A stretch of 64,000 nt of DNA from Isoptericola variabilis 225 (GTDB taxonomy: Bacteria > Actinomycetota > Actinomycetes > Actinomycetales > Cellulomonadaceae), in the NCBI RefSeq assembly GCF_000215105.1, contig NC_015588.1, positions 3,243,741 through 3,307,740 on the forward strand, written 5' to 3'. The position numbers and the translations under genes are program-made. Of this stretch, positions 25,467 to 34,726 are shown in pieces (within the stretch, counting starts at the first letter, position 1; every line of letters begins with the position of its first letter). The notes beneath the pieces are model-generated. The model was not told where the DNA came from, ran no database searches, and saw nothing but the letters and a program-made list of their open reading frames with translations.

Positions 25467-26944
25467 CACTGCTGCGGGACGCCGTCGACGACGGGGATCG
25501 CCTTGCCCGCCCACGGCAGGTCGCGCGGCTCGCACGGCGGGAAGTCGCGGGACGGCGAGGGCGTGTCGGGTCCGAAGGTCCCGCCGAACGTCTGGTCGAC
25601 GCCCGGGACGATCGCCACGGTCTCCTGGACGACCTCGCCGTTGTCGTCGACGACGAGTTGCGACAGGCCGACGTCGACGATGCCGCTGCGGTTCTCGTCG
25701 AGGCTGATGTCGCCGTAGGGCAGGTCGAGCGTGAGGTCGCCGAGCGCCGCCTGCAGCGTCGCCGGGTCGGACACGTCGCCGTCCACGGCCTCGAGCGCCT
25801 CGACCAGCGCCACGCCGGCGGTGTAGTAGCCGTAGAAGAACCCGAACTCGGCGGCCACCGACGGCGGCGCCGGCTCGTTGTTGGACAGCGACCCGGCCAG
25901 CGTGTCCCACGTCGCGTCGGCGTCCGCGAGGTACTCCTCGATCTCCGGCGTGCGGACGTCGGCCGGGAGGGTGGCGAAGCCGCCGACGTAGGCACCCGCG
26001 ATGTCGGTCCCCAGCGCCTGCGCCAGGTCGGGGTTGAAGAAGAAGTTGCCGGCGTGCTGCTCCCCGGTCAGGTCTCCCTTGCCGTTGACGAACGCCTCGA
26101 GCGAGGCCTGCGTGCCGGTGCCCCCGACGGCCCAGAAGTAGCCGTCGACCTCGTCCGGGCCGGGCAGCTGGGCGATGTACGACGAGTAGTCCGTCGTGCC
26201 GAGGGGCGGGAAGACGCGGTGCGTCACCTCGCCGCCGACGCCGCAGAAGTCGGCGATGAAGCCGCCGGCCGACGTGTGGCCGAAGCTGTAGTCGTCGGCG
26301 ATCACCGCGACCTTCCTCCAGCCCTTCTCGTTGTAGAGGATGTCGCCGAGGCCCGCGTTCCAGATCGCTCCGTCGCCGTAGAACCGGAAGTAGTTCTCGG
26401 CCTGGACGTGCAGGGTCTGCTCCTGCGAGCCCGAGATGCCCGCCAGCACCGTGAGCTCGGGGTTGGCCTTGGCGTACTCGGCCATCGCCAGGCCCTCGTC
26501 GCCCGAGAGCGGGCCGATGATCACGTTGGCCCCGAGCTGCTCGACCAGCCGGCGGGCCTCCTCGAGGATCCGGTCGGGGGTGTCGTCGCCGCACCCGATG
26601 CCGACCAGCTCGATCGGCGTCCCGGCCACCTCGGCACCGGTGAACCCGTCGAGGGCGCTCGTGCGCGAGGCGACCTCGGCGCCGGCGTGCTGCACCAGCG
26701 CCAAGGTCGTGCCGGCCACCACGTCCTCGTGGAAGCCGCCGAACGGTCCCTCGCACTGGCCGAGGATGCCCAGGCGGACCGTGCCGTCGTCCGTCGGCGC
26801 CGCGCCCCCGGTCGGTGCGTTCGTGTCGGCCGGCAGGGCGCCCGACCCGGTGCTCGCGCCGCTGCACCCCGCCGCGACCAGTGCCAGGCCGGTGGCGAGC
26901 GCCGTGGCGAGGGTGACCGGACGCGTCGTTGCGTTCGATGTCAT
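25466..26944 (-). CDS. HAAT-family substrate-binding lipoprotein
   Basis: A 492-residue periplasmic-binding-protein type I lipoprotein. The signal peptide ends at a lipobox (LVAAGC) followed by a Ser/Gly/Thr/Pro linker. The Leu/Ile/Val-binding-like fold starts around residue 57 (VRLGILGQCEGPFGGF). GCGDDTPDRILEEARRLVEQ and VIIGPLSGDEG are characteristic of the first lobe. It is longer than classic LivJ (about 370), with extra segments in the second lobe. The ATG at 26944 overlaps the LivM-like stop. It delivers an unidentified ligand to the permeases; in this operon a sugar derivative or polyol is more likely than an amino acid, by inference. Confidence 0.9.
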   Translation of the reverse strand: MTSNATTRPVTLATALATGLALVAAGCSGASTGSGALPADTNAPTGGAAPTDDGTVRLGILGQCEGPFGGFHEDVVAGTTLALVQHAGAEVASRTSALDGFTGAEVAGTPIELVGIGCGDDTPDRILEEARRLVEQLGANVIIGPLSGDEGLAMAEYAKANPELTVLAGISGSQEQTLHVQAENYFRFYGDGAIWNAGLGDILYNEKGWRKVAVIADDYSFGHTSAGGFIADFCGVGGEVTHRVFPPLGTTDYSSYIAQLPGPDEVDGYFWAVGGTGTQASLEAFVNGKGDLTGEQHAGNFFFNPDLAQALGTDIAGAYVGGFATLPADVRTPEIEEYLADADATWDTLAGSLSNNEPAPPSVAAEFGFFYGYYTAGVALVEALEAVDGDVSDPATLQAALGDLTLDLPYGDISLDENRSGIVDVGLSQLVVDDNGEVVQETVAIVPGVDQTFGGTFGPDTPSPSRDFPPCEPRDLPWAGKAIPVVDGVPQQ

Positions 26945-27999
26945 GAGGGTTCCACTCCTGTCGTCGTGAGTGGCGGGCGACCGTCGCCCGCCGGTACGGC
27001 CGGTGCCGCGGCACCGGGTCGTCGGGCCCGGCGTCGGACCCGTCGGAGCACTCCTGCGAGACCCTCGGGCGAGAGCACCATGATCAGGAGGACCACGACG
27101 CCGATCACCGTCTTGAACCGGGCCTCGGTGATGCCGATCGCGTGGATCAGCGGGATGTCGCGCAGGTAGGTGAAGACGAGGACGTACACGAAGGCACCGA
27201 GCCAGGCGCCCTCGAAGAACGAGATCCCCCCGATGACGGCCATGATCAGGAGGATCAGGGCAGGGTCGATCGCGATGGACGCGGGGTCGATCTGGCCGTT
27301 CCACCACACGTTCAGCACGCCGCCCAGCCCGGCGACGAAGCCGGCCAGGGTGAACGCCAGCGTGCGGTGCAGCGGCACGTTGAACCCGAGCGAGGCCATC
27401 CGCACCGGGTCGTCCCGGACGCCCTGCAGGGCCAGCCCGAACGGCGTCGTGCCCAGGGCCCGGAAGCCGAGGTAGGCCAGCAGGGACAGGAGCAGCGCCG
27501 CGTAGTAGATGCGCACGGGCGGTCCCATGAGCTCCGGGCGATGGATGCTGGTCAGCCCGCCGGGGCCCGACAGCTGCACGATCTGCGCGAAGACGTAGAA
27601 GCCGATGACCGCGTAGACCAGCGTCAGCATGAGGAAGTACAGGCCGGTGATCCTGCTCGCGAGCGCACCGAGGACGAAGGCGACCGCGGTCGTGACCACG
27701 ACGGCGAACACCACCGCCAACCAGGGGTGCCAGCCGAGGTTGAGCCCGCGCGAGCCGCCCTCGAGCACCGCGTTGCCGTACATGAAGCCCGCGACGCCGA
27801 ACAGCAGGAACTGGGCGAGCGACACCATGCCGCCGTACTTGACGAGGAACACGATCGACGCGGCCGCGAGCCCCAGCATCAACGTCTTCGTCATGACGTA
27901 GTTGATGAAGAACGGGGTCGTGAGGACCGGCAACGCGACCAGCAGCACCACGAGCAGAGCCAGGGCGACGTTGCCGCGGCTGAGCATCCGGGCGGTCAT
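26941..27999 (-). CDS. HAAT-family ABC permease, LivM-like
   Basis: A 352-residue integral membrane permease with about ten hydrophobic segments. Family hallmarks are VKYGGMVSLAQFLLFGVAGFMYG, TGLYFLMLTLVYAVIGFY and the cytoplasmic loop GLALQGVRDDPVRMASLGFN, which couples to the ATPases. The ATG at 27999 overlaps the LivH-like stop by four bases and the gene's own stop overlaps the binding-protein start. Confidence 0.92.
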   Translation of the reverse strand: MTARMLSRGNVALALLVVLLVALPVLTTPFFINYVMTKTLMLGLAAASIVFLVKYGGMVSLAQFLLFGVAGFMYGNAVLEGGSRGLNLGWHPWLAVVFAVVVTTAVAFVLGALASRITGLYFLMLTLVYAVIGFYVFAQIVQLSGPGGLTSIHRPELMGPPVRIYYAALLLSLLAYLGFRALGTTPFGLALQGVRDDPVRMASLGFNVPLHRTLAFTLAGFVAGLGGVLNVWWNGQIDPASIAIDPALILLIMAVIGGISFFEGAWLGAFVYVLVFTYLRDIPLIHAIGITEARFKTVIGVVVLLIMVLSPEGLAGVLRRVRRRARRPGAAAPAVPAGDGRPPLTTTGVEPS

Positions 28000-29072
28000 G
28001 CCGGCCTCCCCAGGAGTCCGTACGGCCGGACCGCCAGCACCACCGCGAGCAGCGCGAAGGTCACGATGATCGCGTAGAACGAGTACTGGGCCGGCAGGTA
28101 CGCCGGGGAGAAGGCGACCACGGTGCCGTAGAGCAGGGAGCCGGCGACCGCGCCCTTGATCGAGCCCAGACCGCCGACGATCACCACCACGAGGGAGTTG
28201 AGGAGCCAGTTGGCGTCCGTGCCGGGCGCGACTCCGGCGAACGACGCCCCCAGGACGCCTCCGACGCCCGCCAGGAACGACCCGACGAAGAACGTGACGG
28301 CGAAGACGAGCGTGATGTTGATGCCCAGGCCCCGGACCATCTGCCGGTCGTCGACGCCCGCACGGATGACCATGCCCAGGTTCGACCGGGTCAGCCAGAG
28401 CCACAGCAGGACCCCGACGAGCAGCGCGACGCCAAGCATGAACACGCGGCTCGACGCGTAGCGCTCCCCGAAGACGGTGAAGAAGTGCGTCACCGCACCG
28501 GGCCAGACCACGCGTCCTGCCAGACCGCCGAACTCCCGCAGCATCTGGTCCGCGAGCACCACCGTGATGGCCAGCGTGATGAGAGCCTGGCGCAGCTCCT
28601 GTCCCTCGTTCCACTGGAGGAACACCTGCTGGATGAGCAGACCGAGCACGGCGGCGACCGTCGCGCCGACGAGCATCGGGACGATCCAGTCGAGCAGGCC
28701 GACGTCCTCGGGGCCGATGTTGCGCGACCGGCCCACCATCGCCTCCTGCGTCCGGATGGCGACGTAGGCGGCGAGCAGGAACAGGGAGCCGTGCGTCATG
28801 TTGACGGTCCGCATCAGCCCGAAGATCAGCGTGAACCCGGACGCCGCCACGAAGAGCAGGCCGGCGAACGTCACGGCGTCGAGCACCGTCACGGCGAACA
28901 CCCCGGGGTTGGTCACCGCGGGACCCGCCGGCGTGCCGTCGGCGAGGAACAGCACCCAGAGCGCGGCGAGGACCCCGGCGGCGACCGCGCACCAGCCGGG
29001 GAGCCGCCGGACCAGCACGGTGCGCGCCGGCCTCGCGGGTGCGGCCGGCGCACGCTGGAGGGTCGCGGTCAT
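27996..29072 (-). CDS. HAAT-family ABC permease, LivH-like
   Basis: A 358-residue membrane permease. It shows the LivH pattern SGFTLIFGLMRTVNMTHGSLF near residue 85, the coupling loop SNLGMVIRAGVDDRQMVRGLG and VIVGGLGSIKGAVAGSLLYG. Compared with classic LivH (about 300) it has an extended N-terminus with an additional hydrophobic segment. The ATG at 29072 overlaps the dehydrogenase stop by four bases. Confidence 0.92.
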   Translation of the reverse strand: MTATLQRAPAAPARPARTVLVRRLPGWCAVAAGVLAALWVLFLADGTPAGPAVTNPGVFAVTVLDAVTFAGLLFVAASGFTLIFGLMRTVNMTHGSLFLLAAYVAIRTQEAMVGRSRNIGPEDVGLLDWIVPMLVGATVAAVLGLLIQQVFLQWNEGQELRQALITLAITVVLADQMLREFGGLAGRVVWPGAVTHFFTVFGERYASSRVFMLGVALLVGVLLWLWLTRSNLGMVIRAGVDDRQMVRGLGINITLVFAVTFFVGSFLAGVGGVLGASFAGVAPGTDANWLLNSLVVVIVGGLGSIKGAVAGSLLYGTVVAFSPAYLPAQYSFYAIIVTFALLAVVLAVRPYGLLGRPA

Positions 29073-30181
29073 CGCGGCACGACCCCGTAGTCCGGGAGGC
29101 TGACCCGCTCGCCGCCGCGCATCGCGGACTCGTGCGCGCAGATGCCGACCGACGTCCAGTTGGCCGCCGTGACCTCGTCGACCGCCGGGGCGCGGTCCTC
29201 GACGATGCTCCGCACGAACTCGTGCGCCATGTGCGGGTGCGAGCCGCCGTGGCCGCTGCCCTGGACGAACGACAGGTGCGCGTGCTCGTCGTCGTAGACG
29301 CCGCGCGTCGTGAACGGCGCGATCTCCGCCGGCAGCCGGTGGGCGAAGTCCGGGACCTCGATGCGCTTCGGCACCTCGCCCACGTGCAGCACGTGCCCGG
29401 CACCCTGCGTCTGCTCCCACTCGAACGTCGCCTGGTCCCCGTACACGGTGAAGCTCTCGACGTACTCCCGCGCCGTCTCGAACAGCGAGCGCGCGATCTC
29501 CGCGCCGACGTCCGAGTCGCGCAGGCGGACGAGCGCGCTCTCCACCGCGAAGGGCGACCCGTACCGGGCCTCGAGGTCCGGCGCGATGCGGCCGGAGCCG
29601 AGGCACACGACGCTCTCCGCCAGGCTGCCCGCGAGCGTGAGGACCGGGCTCACCGCGTGCGTGGCGTAGTGCATGGGAGGCAGGCCCTCCCAGTAGCCCG
29701 GCCAGCCCGCCATCTCCTGGTGGTGGGCCCCGCGCAGGAACTGGATCCTGCCGATCGTGCCGTCCGCGACGAGGTCCTGGACGTGCAGGAACTCGCGCGA
29801 GTACACGACGGTCTCCATCATCATGTACTTCTTGCCCGACTCGCGGACCGCCCGGACGATGGCCTGGCACTCCTCGAGCGTCGTCGCCATGGGGACGGTG
29901 CACGCCACGTGCTTGCCCGCCTGCAGGGCAGCGATCGTGTGCTCCGCGTGCGCCGGGATCGGGGTGTTGATGTGGACGGCGTCGATGTCGGGGTCGCGCA
30001 GCATCTCGGCGTAGCTGGTGTAGCGGCGCGGGACGCCGAAGGCGTCCGCGACGCGGTCCAGGTTCTCCTGCGACCGCTGGCAGACGGCGACGAGCTCCGC
30101 GTCAGGATGGGCCTGGTAGATGGGGATGAACTCGGCTCCGAAACCGAGCCCGGCGATCGCCACCCGTACGTTCTCAGTCAA
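29069..30181 (-). CDS. Gfo/Idh/MocA-family NAD(P)-dependent oxidoreductase
   Basis: A 370-residue dehydrogenase, first gene of the catabolic operon. The Rossmann motif is VAIAGLGFGAEF near the N-terminus. The usual catalytic EKP segment is changed: GKHVACTVPMATT (residues 89-101) has Thr-Val where Glu-Lys are expected. The C-terminal domain has H-rich and DDEHAHL segments that could bind a metal or substrate. The start is TTG at 30181, with GGGAGG 6 bp upstream; no ATG/GTG has comparable support. Relatives oxidise sugars or inositols, often at C3. Confidence 0.88.
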   Translation of the reverse strand: MTENVRVAIAGLGFGAEFIPIYQAHPDAELVAVCQRSQENLDRVADAFGVPRRYTSYAEMLRDPDIDAVHINTPIPAHAEHTIAALQAGKHVACTVPMATTLEECQAIVRAVRESGKKYMMMETVVYSREFLHVQDLVADGTIGRIQFLRGAHHQEMAGWPGYWEGLPPMHYATHAVSPVLTLAGSLAESVVCLGSGRIAPDLEARYGSPFAVESALVRLRDSDVGAEIARSLFETAREYVESFTVYGDQATFEWEQTQGAGHVLHVGEVPKRIEVPDFAHRLPAEIAPFTTRGVYDDEHAHLSFVQGSGHGGSHPHMAHEFVRSIVEDRAPAVDEVTAANWTSVGICAHESAMRGGERVSLPDYGVVPR

Positions 30182-30238
30182 CGCTGACCTCCCTCGGTAG
30201 TTGCCCGAAACGCTAGGGAGGGTGACGCACGCCACACC

Positions 30239-30254
30239 ATGCGCGATCACGCAT
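30239..30254. promoter_or_regulatory. Candidate operator in the divergent catabolic promoter region
   Basis: ATGCG-CGATCA-CGCAT is an inverted repeat in the 92-bp gap between the operon and its regulator gene. The gap also holds an AGATATCT palindrome (30263-30270) with a TAGATA -10 for the regulator (30262-30267). Binding by the XylR-like protein is inferred. Confidence 0.35.
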
Positions 30255-30273
30255 CGCTGCTTAGATATCTCAC

Positions 30274-31452
30274 ATGGGCGATCCGGCGACGCGGCACGTG
30301 GCGCTCCTGATCGAGACGTCCAACGCGTACGCCCGTGCCCTGCTCACGGGCGTGCGACGCTACGTCGAGGCCCGCGCCGGGTGGTCGATGTACCTCGGCG
30401 AGCACAGCCGCCACGAGACCGACTTCTCGTGGTTCGACGGGTGGCGCGGCGACGGCGTCCTGGCCCGCATCGAGAACCCGGAGACGGCCGAGCTCGTCCG
30501 CCGCCTCGACCTGCCGACGGTCGACCTCAGCGCGGCGCGTCTCATCCCCGCGCTGCCGGGTGTCGAGACGAACGACGACACGATCGCCCGGTGGGCGGTC
30601 GAGCACTTCGAGCAGCGGGGACTGCGGCACTTCGCCTTCTGCGGCGACGAGCGGTTCGCCTGGTCGCTCAAGCGCGGGGCGTGGTTCGCCGAGCACGTGC
30701 GGCAACGCGGGCTGACCGCGTACGAGTTCCAGCTCATGCCGTCGGGCCGGCGGGCCACCGACCGGGCGCGTCTCGCGGAGTGGCTCCACGGGCTGCCCAA
30801 GCCCGTCGGAGTGCTCGCCTGCTACGACATCGCCGGCCAGGAGGTGCTCGAGGCCTGCACGATCGCGGACCTGCGCGTCCCCGACGAGGTCGCCGTCGTC
30901 GGCGTCGACAACGACGAGCTGATCGGCACCCTCACGTCACCGCCGCTGTCGAGCATCGAACCGGACGCCGTGCGCATGGGGCAGCTGGCCGCCCAGATCC
31001 TCGACGAGATGATGGACGGCCGACCGGTCGAACCAGGGCTCCGGCTCATCGACCCCACACGGATCGTGACGCGGCAGTCGTCCGACATCCTCGCCGTCGA
31101 CGACCCGCTCGTCGTCCGGGCGCTCCGGTTCATCCGCGACAACGCCGACCGGAACGTCAAGGTCGAGGCCGTCCTCCGCGAGGCAGGGCTCTCGCGGCGC
31201 GCCCTCGACCACCGCTTCGAGCGTCTGCTCGGGCGCTCCGTGCACGCCGAGATCCTCCGCGTGCGGATGGGCCGCGTCGCCGAGCTGCTGTCGTCGACGG
31301 ACTGGACGTTGCAACGCATCGCCGACCGCCTCGGGTTCAGCCACTCCGAGTACATGAGCGTCGCGTTCAAGAAGTACACCGGCAAGTCGCCCGGCGCCTA
31401 CCGGCGTTCCGTGAAGGGTTCCACCGAATGGCAGGAGATCGGCTCGCCGTAG
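30274..31452 (+). CDS. XylR-like regulator: sugar-binding domain plus AraC-type DNA-binding domain
   Basis: A 392-residue regulator. Residues ~8-275 are a LacI/PBP-I sugar-binding fold (VALLIETSNAYARALLTGVRRY, GVDNDELIGTLTSPPLSSIEPD). Residues ~285-385 carry two AraC helix-turn-helix motifs (VEAVLREAGLSRRALDHRFE, IADRLGFSHSEYMSVAFKKY, TGKSPGAYRR). This is the architecture of XylR, which activates sugar operons on ligand binding. It is divergent from the eight-gene operon with a 92-bp gap. The ATG at 30274 lies 7 bp after a TAGATA -10 with no ribosome site, so the mRNA is probably leaderless. Confidence 0.92.
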   Translation: MGDPATRHVALLIETSNAYARALLTGVRRYVEARAGWSMYLGEHSRHETDFSWFDGWRGDGVLARIENPETAELVRRLDLPTVDLSAARLIPALPGVETNDDTIARWAVEHFEQRGLRHFAFCGDERFAWSLKRGAWFAEHVRQRGLTAYEFQLMPSGRRATDRARLAEWLHGLPKPVGVLACYDIAGQEVLEACTIADLRVPDEVAVVGVDNDELIGTLTSPPLSSIEPDAVRMGQLAAQILDEMMDGRPVEPGLRLIDPTRIVTRQSSDILAVDDPLVVRALRFIRDNADRNVKVEAVLREAGLSRRALDHRFERLLGRSVHAEILRVRMGRVAELLSSTDWTLQRIADRLGFSHSEYMSVAFKKYTGKSPGAYRRSVKGSTEWQEIGSP

Positions 31453-31467
31453 CGGCGCAGGTGAGCC

Positions 31468-31611
31468 ACGGACCGCGAGGTCCTCCCCCAGGCGCCACAT
31501 CTGGTTGTCCCAGCCGCCGTCGACGTGGTTGAGAGGACGATCCGCCAGCTCTGGGCACTGGCTCTTCAGCAGCCTACGGACCAGATCGTCGTCGATCACA
31601 CGGTCCTGCAC
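31468..31611 (-). pseudogene. N-terminal remnant of an aminoglycoside-phosphotransferase-like gene
   Basis: From a GTG at 31611 the frame reads VIDDDLVRRLLKSQCPELAD, RPLNHVDGGWDNQMWRLGEDLAVR and then loses similarity. This is the standard start of APH/choline-kinase-fold phosphotransferases (VDGGWDNxMWRLG, LAVR). Only about 48 of the usual ~300 codons remain, with the catalytic HxD site absent. It lies between the regulator and dnaB. Confidence 0.7.
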
Positions 31612-31614
31612 GGA

Positions 31615-32982
<1,368 letters not shown>

Positions 32983-33118
32983 GCCTGCCTCGCTCCCCCG
33001 GCGCTGCCGGACCGGTCCCCTGCGGGGAGAATCCCCTGCTGTCAGGCCCTCGTTCTACCGTGGACCACCGACACCGTCAGCGACGCTAGGCGCGCCCGCG
33101 CAGGACCGCAATCAGTCC

Positions 33119-33218
33119 TGTGGACGGCCATGTGGACCAGGCTGTGGACGGGTGGCCCCAGGCTGTGCACCGGCGGTGGACAAGCGTGTGCACAACTGGG
33201 GACATCTCCTGTGTACAA
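33119..33218 (+). repeat. Phased array of DnaA-box-like 9-mers
   Basis: Seven same-orientation 9-mers lie in 100 bp: TGTGGACGG (33119), TGTGGACCA (33131), TGTGGACGG (33143), TGTGCACCG (33164), GGTGGACAA (33175), TGTGCACAA (33187) and TGTGTACAA (33210). Starts are 12, 12, 21, 11, 12 and 23 bp apart, near one or two helical turns. The consensus of actinobacterial DnaA boxes is TGTGGACAA in this orientation. Located between dnaB and the MATE gene. Confidence 0.55.
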
Positions 33219-33278
33219 GTTTTCACGTGGGCTCTGAACTGGGGATACGTGCTCCCCACCCTGTGGAGGAGAAATCGA

Positions 33279-34613
33279 TTGGGTGACTTTCGTCGCGGTC
33301 CGCGGAGCATCGACCGGGAGATCCTGGCGCTCGCCTGGCCCGCCCTCGGGGCGCTCGTCGCGGAGCCGCTGTTCGTGCTCGTCGACAGTGCCGTCGTCGG
33401 GCATCTGGGGACCGCCCAGCTCGCCGGGCTGTCGCTCGCCTCGACCCTGCTCGTGACGCTCGTCGGGCTGTGCATCTTCCTCGCGTACGCCACGACGGCC
33501 GCCGTCGCGCGGCGCATCGGTGCGGGGCGGACACGCGAGGCGCTCCAGTCGGGCATCGACGGCATGTGGCTCGCGCTCGGGCTCGGCGCGGTCCTCGCGC
33601 TCGGGCTGTTCGCCGCCGCACCGTGGGCCGTCGCCGCGATGGGCGGGACGTCCGACGTCGCGACGCACGCGACGACGTACCTGCGGTGGTCGGCGCCCGG
33701 CCTGCCCGGGATGCTGCTCGTCCTCGCCGCGACGGGCGTGCTGCGCGGGCTGCAGGACACCCGCACTCCCTTGTGGGTCGCGTCGATCGGCGCGGTGGTC
33801 AACGCGGTGCTCGACGTCGTGCTCGTGTACGGCGCGGGCATGGGCATCGCCGGCTCGGGGCTCGCGACGGCGGTCGCGCAGGTCGGGATGGCGGTCGCGC
33901 TCGCCGTCGTGGTGGTGCGTGGGGCGCGCCGCCTCGAGGCGTCCCTGCGGCCTCACCGCGCGGGGATCTGGGCGAACGCGATGGCCGGGGCTCCGCTGTT
34001 CGTGCGCACCGCGTCGCTGCGGCTCGCGATCCTGCTCACGGTCAACGTCGCGACGGCGCTCGGCGCGACCGCGCTCGCCGCGCACCAGGTCGTCAACAGC
34101 CTGTGGGGGCTCGCCGCCTTCGCGCTCGACGCCCTGGCCATCGCGGCGCAGGCGCTCGTCGGGCACGGGCTCGGTGCCGGGGACACGGCGCGGGTGCGGG
34201 CAGTCCTGCGGCGGTGCCTGCAGTGGGGCGTCGGCGCGGGAGCCGTGATCGGTGTCGTGCTCGCCGCCGCCGGCTGGTGGATCGCGCCGCTGTTCTCCCC
34301 CGACCCCGACGTGCGCGTCGCGATCACCGCCGGGCTCGTGGTGTGCGGCGTGCTCATGCCGATGGCCGGGTGGGTCTTCGTGCTCGACGGCGTGCTCATC
34401 GGCGCCGGCGACGGCCGCTATCTCGCGTGGGCCGGGATGCTGACCCTCGCCGTGTACGTGCCGTTCGCGCTCGGTGTCCGCGCGTGGGCGCCCGACGGCG
34501 CCGTCGGGCTCGCGTGGCTGTGGGCCGCGTTCGCCGGCGTGTTCATGCTCGCTCGTGCGCTGACCACCGGCCTGAGGGCCCGCGGCGACCGCTGGATGGT
34601 CACGGGCGGCTGA
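33279..34613 (+). CDS. MATE-family (DinF-like) multidrug/cation exporter
   Basis: A 444-residue exporter with twelve predicted membrane segments in two MatE halves. The first half starts IDREILALAWPALGALVAEP and LFVLVDSAVVGHLGTAQLAG, and later LQDTRTPLWV occurs. It expels cationic or toxic compounds by ion exchange. The start is TTG at 33279: GGAGGAG ends 7 bp before it. The frame open to 33120 passes through the DnaA-box-like array and is unlikely to be coding. A gene next to dnaB is common for DinF-like proteins in this group. Confidence 0.9.
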   Translation: MGDFRRGPRSIDREILALAWPALGALVAEPLFVLVDSAVVGHLGTAQLAGLSLASTLLVTLVGLCIFLAYATTAAVARRIGAGRTREALQSGIDGMWLALGLGAVLALGLFAAAPWAVAAMGGTSDVATHATTYLRWSAPGLPGMLLVLAATGVLRGLQDTRTPLWVASIGAVVNAVLDVVLVYGAGMGIAGSGLATAVAQVGMAVALAVVVVRGARRLEASLRPHRAGIWANAMAGAPLFVRTASLRLAILLTVNVATALGATALAAHQVVNSLWGLAAFALDALAIAAQALVGHGLGAGDTARVRAVLRRCLQWGVGAGAVIGVVLAAAGWWIAPLFSPDPDVRVAITAGLVVCGVLMPMAGWVFVLDGVLIGAGDGRYLAWAGMLTLAVYVPFALGVRAWAPDGAVGLAWLWAAFAGVFMLARALTTGLRARGDRWMVTGG

Positions 34614-34644
34614 CGGCTGACGGCGGGCCCACCCCGGCCGCGCC

Positions 34645-34710
34645 TCGCTCGGCACTTTCGTACTCGCTCGGTCCCTCGAGGTGCCGACCGAGTACCGAAG
34701 TGCCGAGCGA
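34645..34710. repeat. 66-bp palindromic intergenic repeat, copy 1
   Basis: The element begins TCGCTCGGCACTT and ends with its exact complement AAGTGCCGAGCGA, with an imperfectly self-complementary interior centred near CTCGAG. A second copy of identical length lies at 35738 in the same orientation (58 of 66 bases equal). It may serve as terminator for the MATE gene or be a REP-like mobile palindrome. Confidence 0.7.
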
Positions 34711-34726
34711 CATTGAGCGATGCGGG

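Noticed and set aside
33119..33218. Considered as the chromosome origin
   Set aside because: There is no AT-rich unwinding region, and the rpmH/parAB order places oriC just beyond the right edge of the window.
33120..33278. N-terminal extension of the MATE protein
   Set aside because: The extension translates the DnaA-box-like array; a TTG with an excellent ribosome site at 33279 matches the family start.
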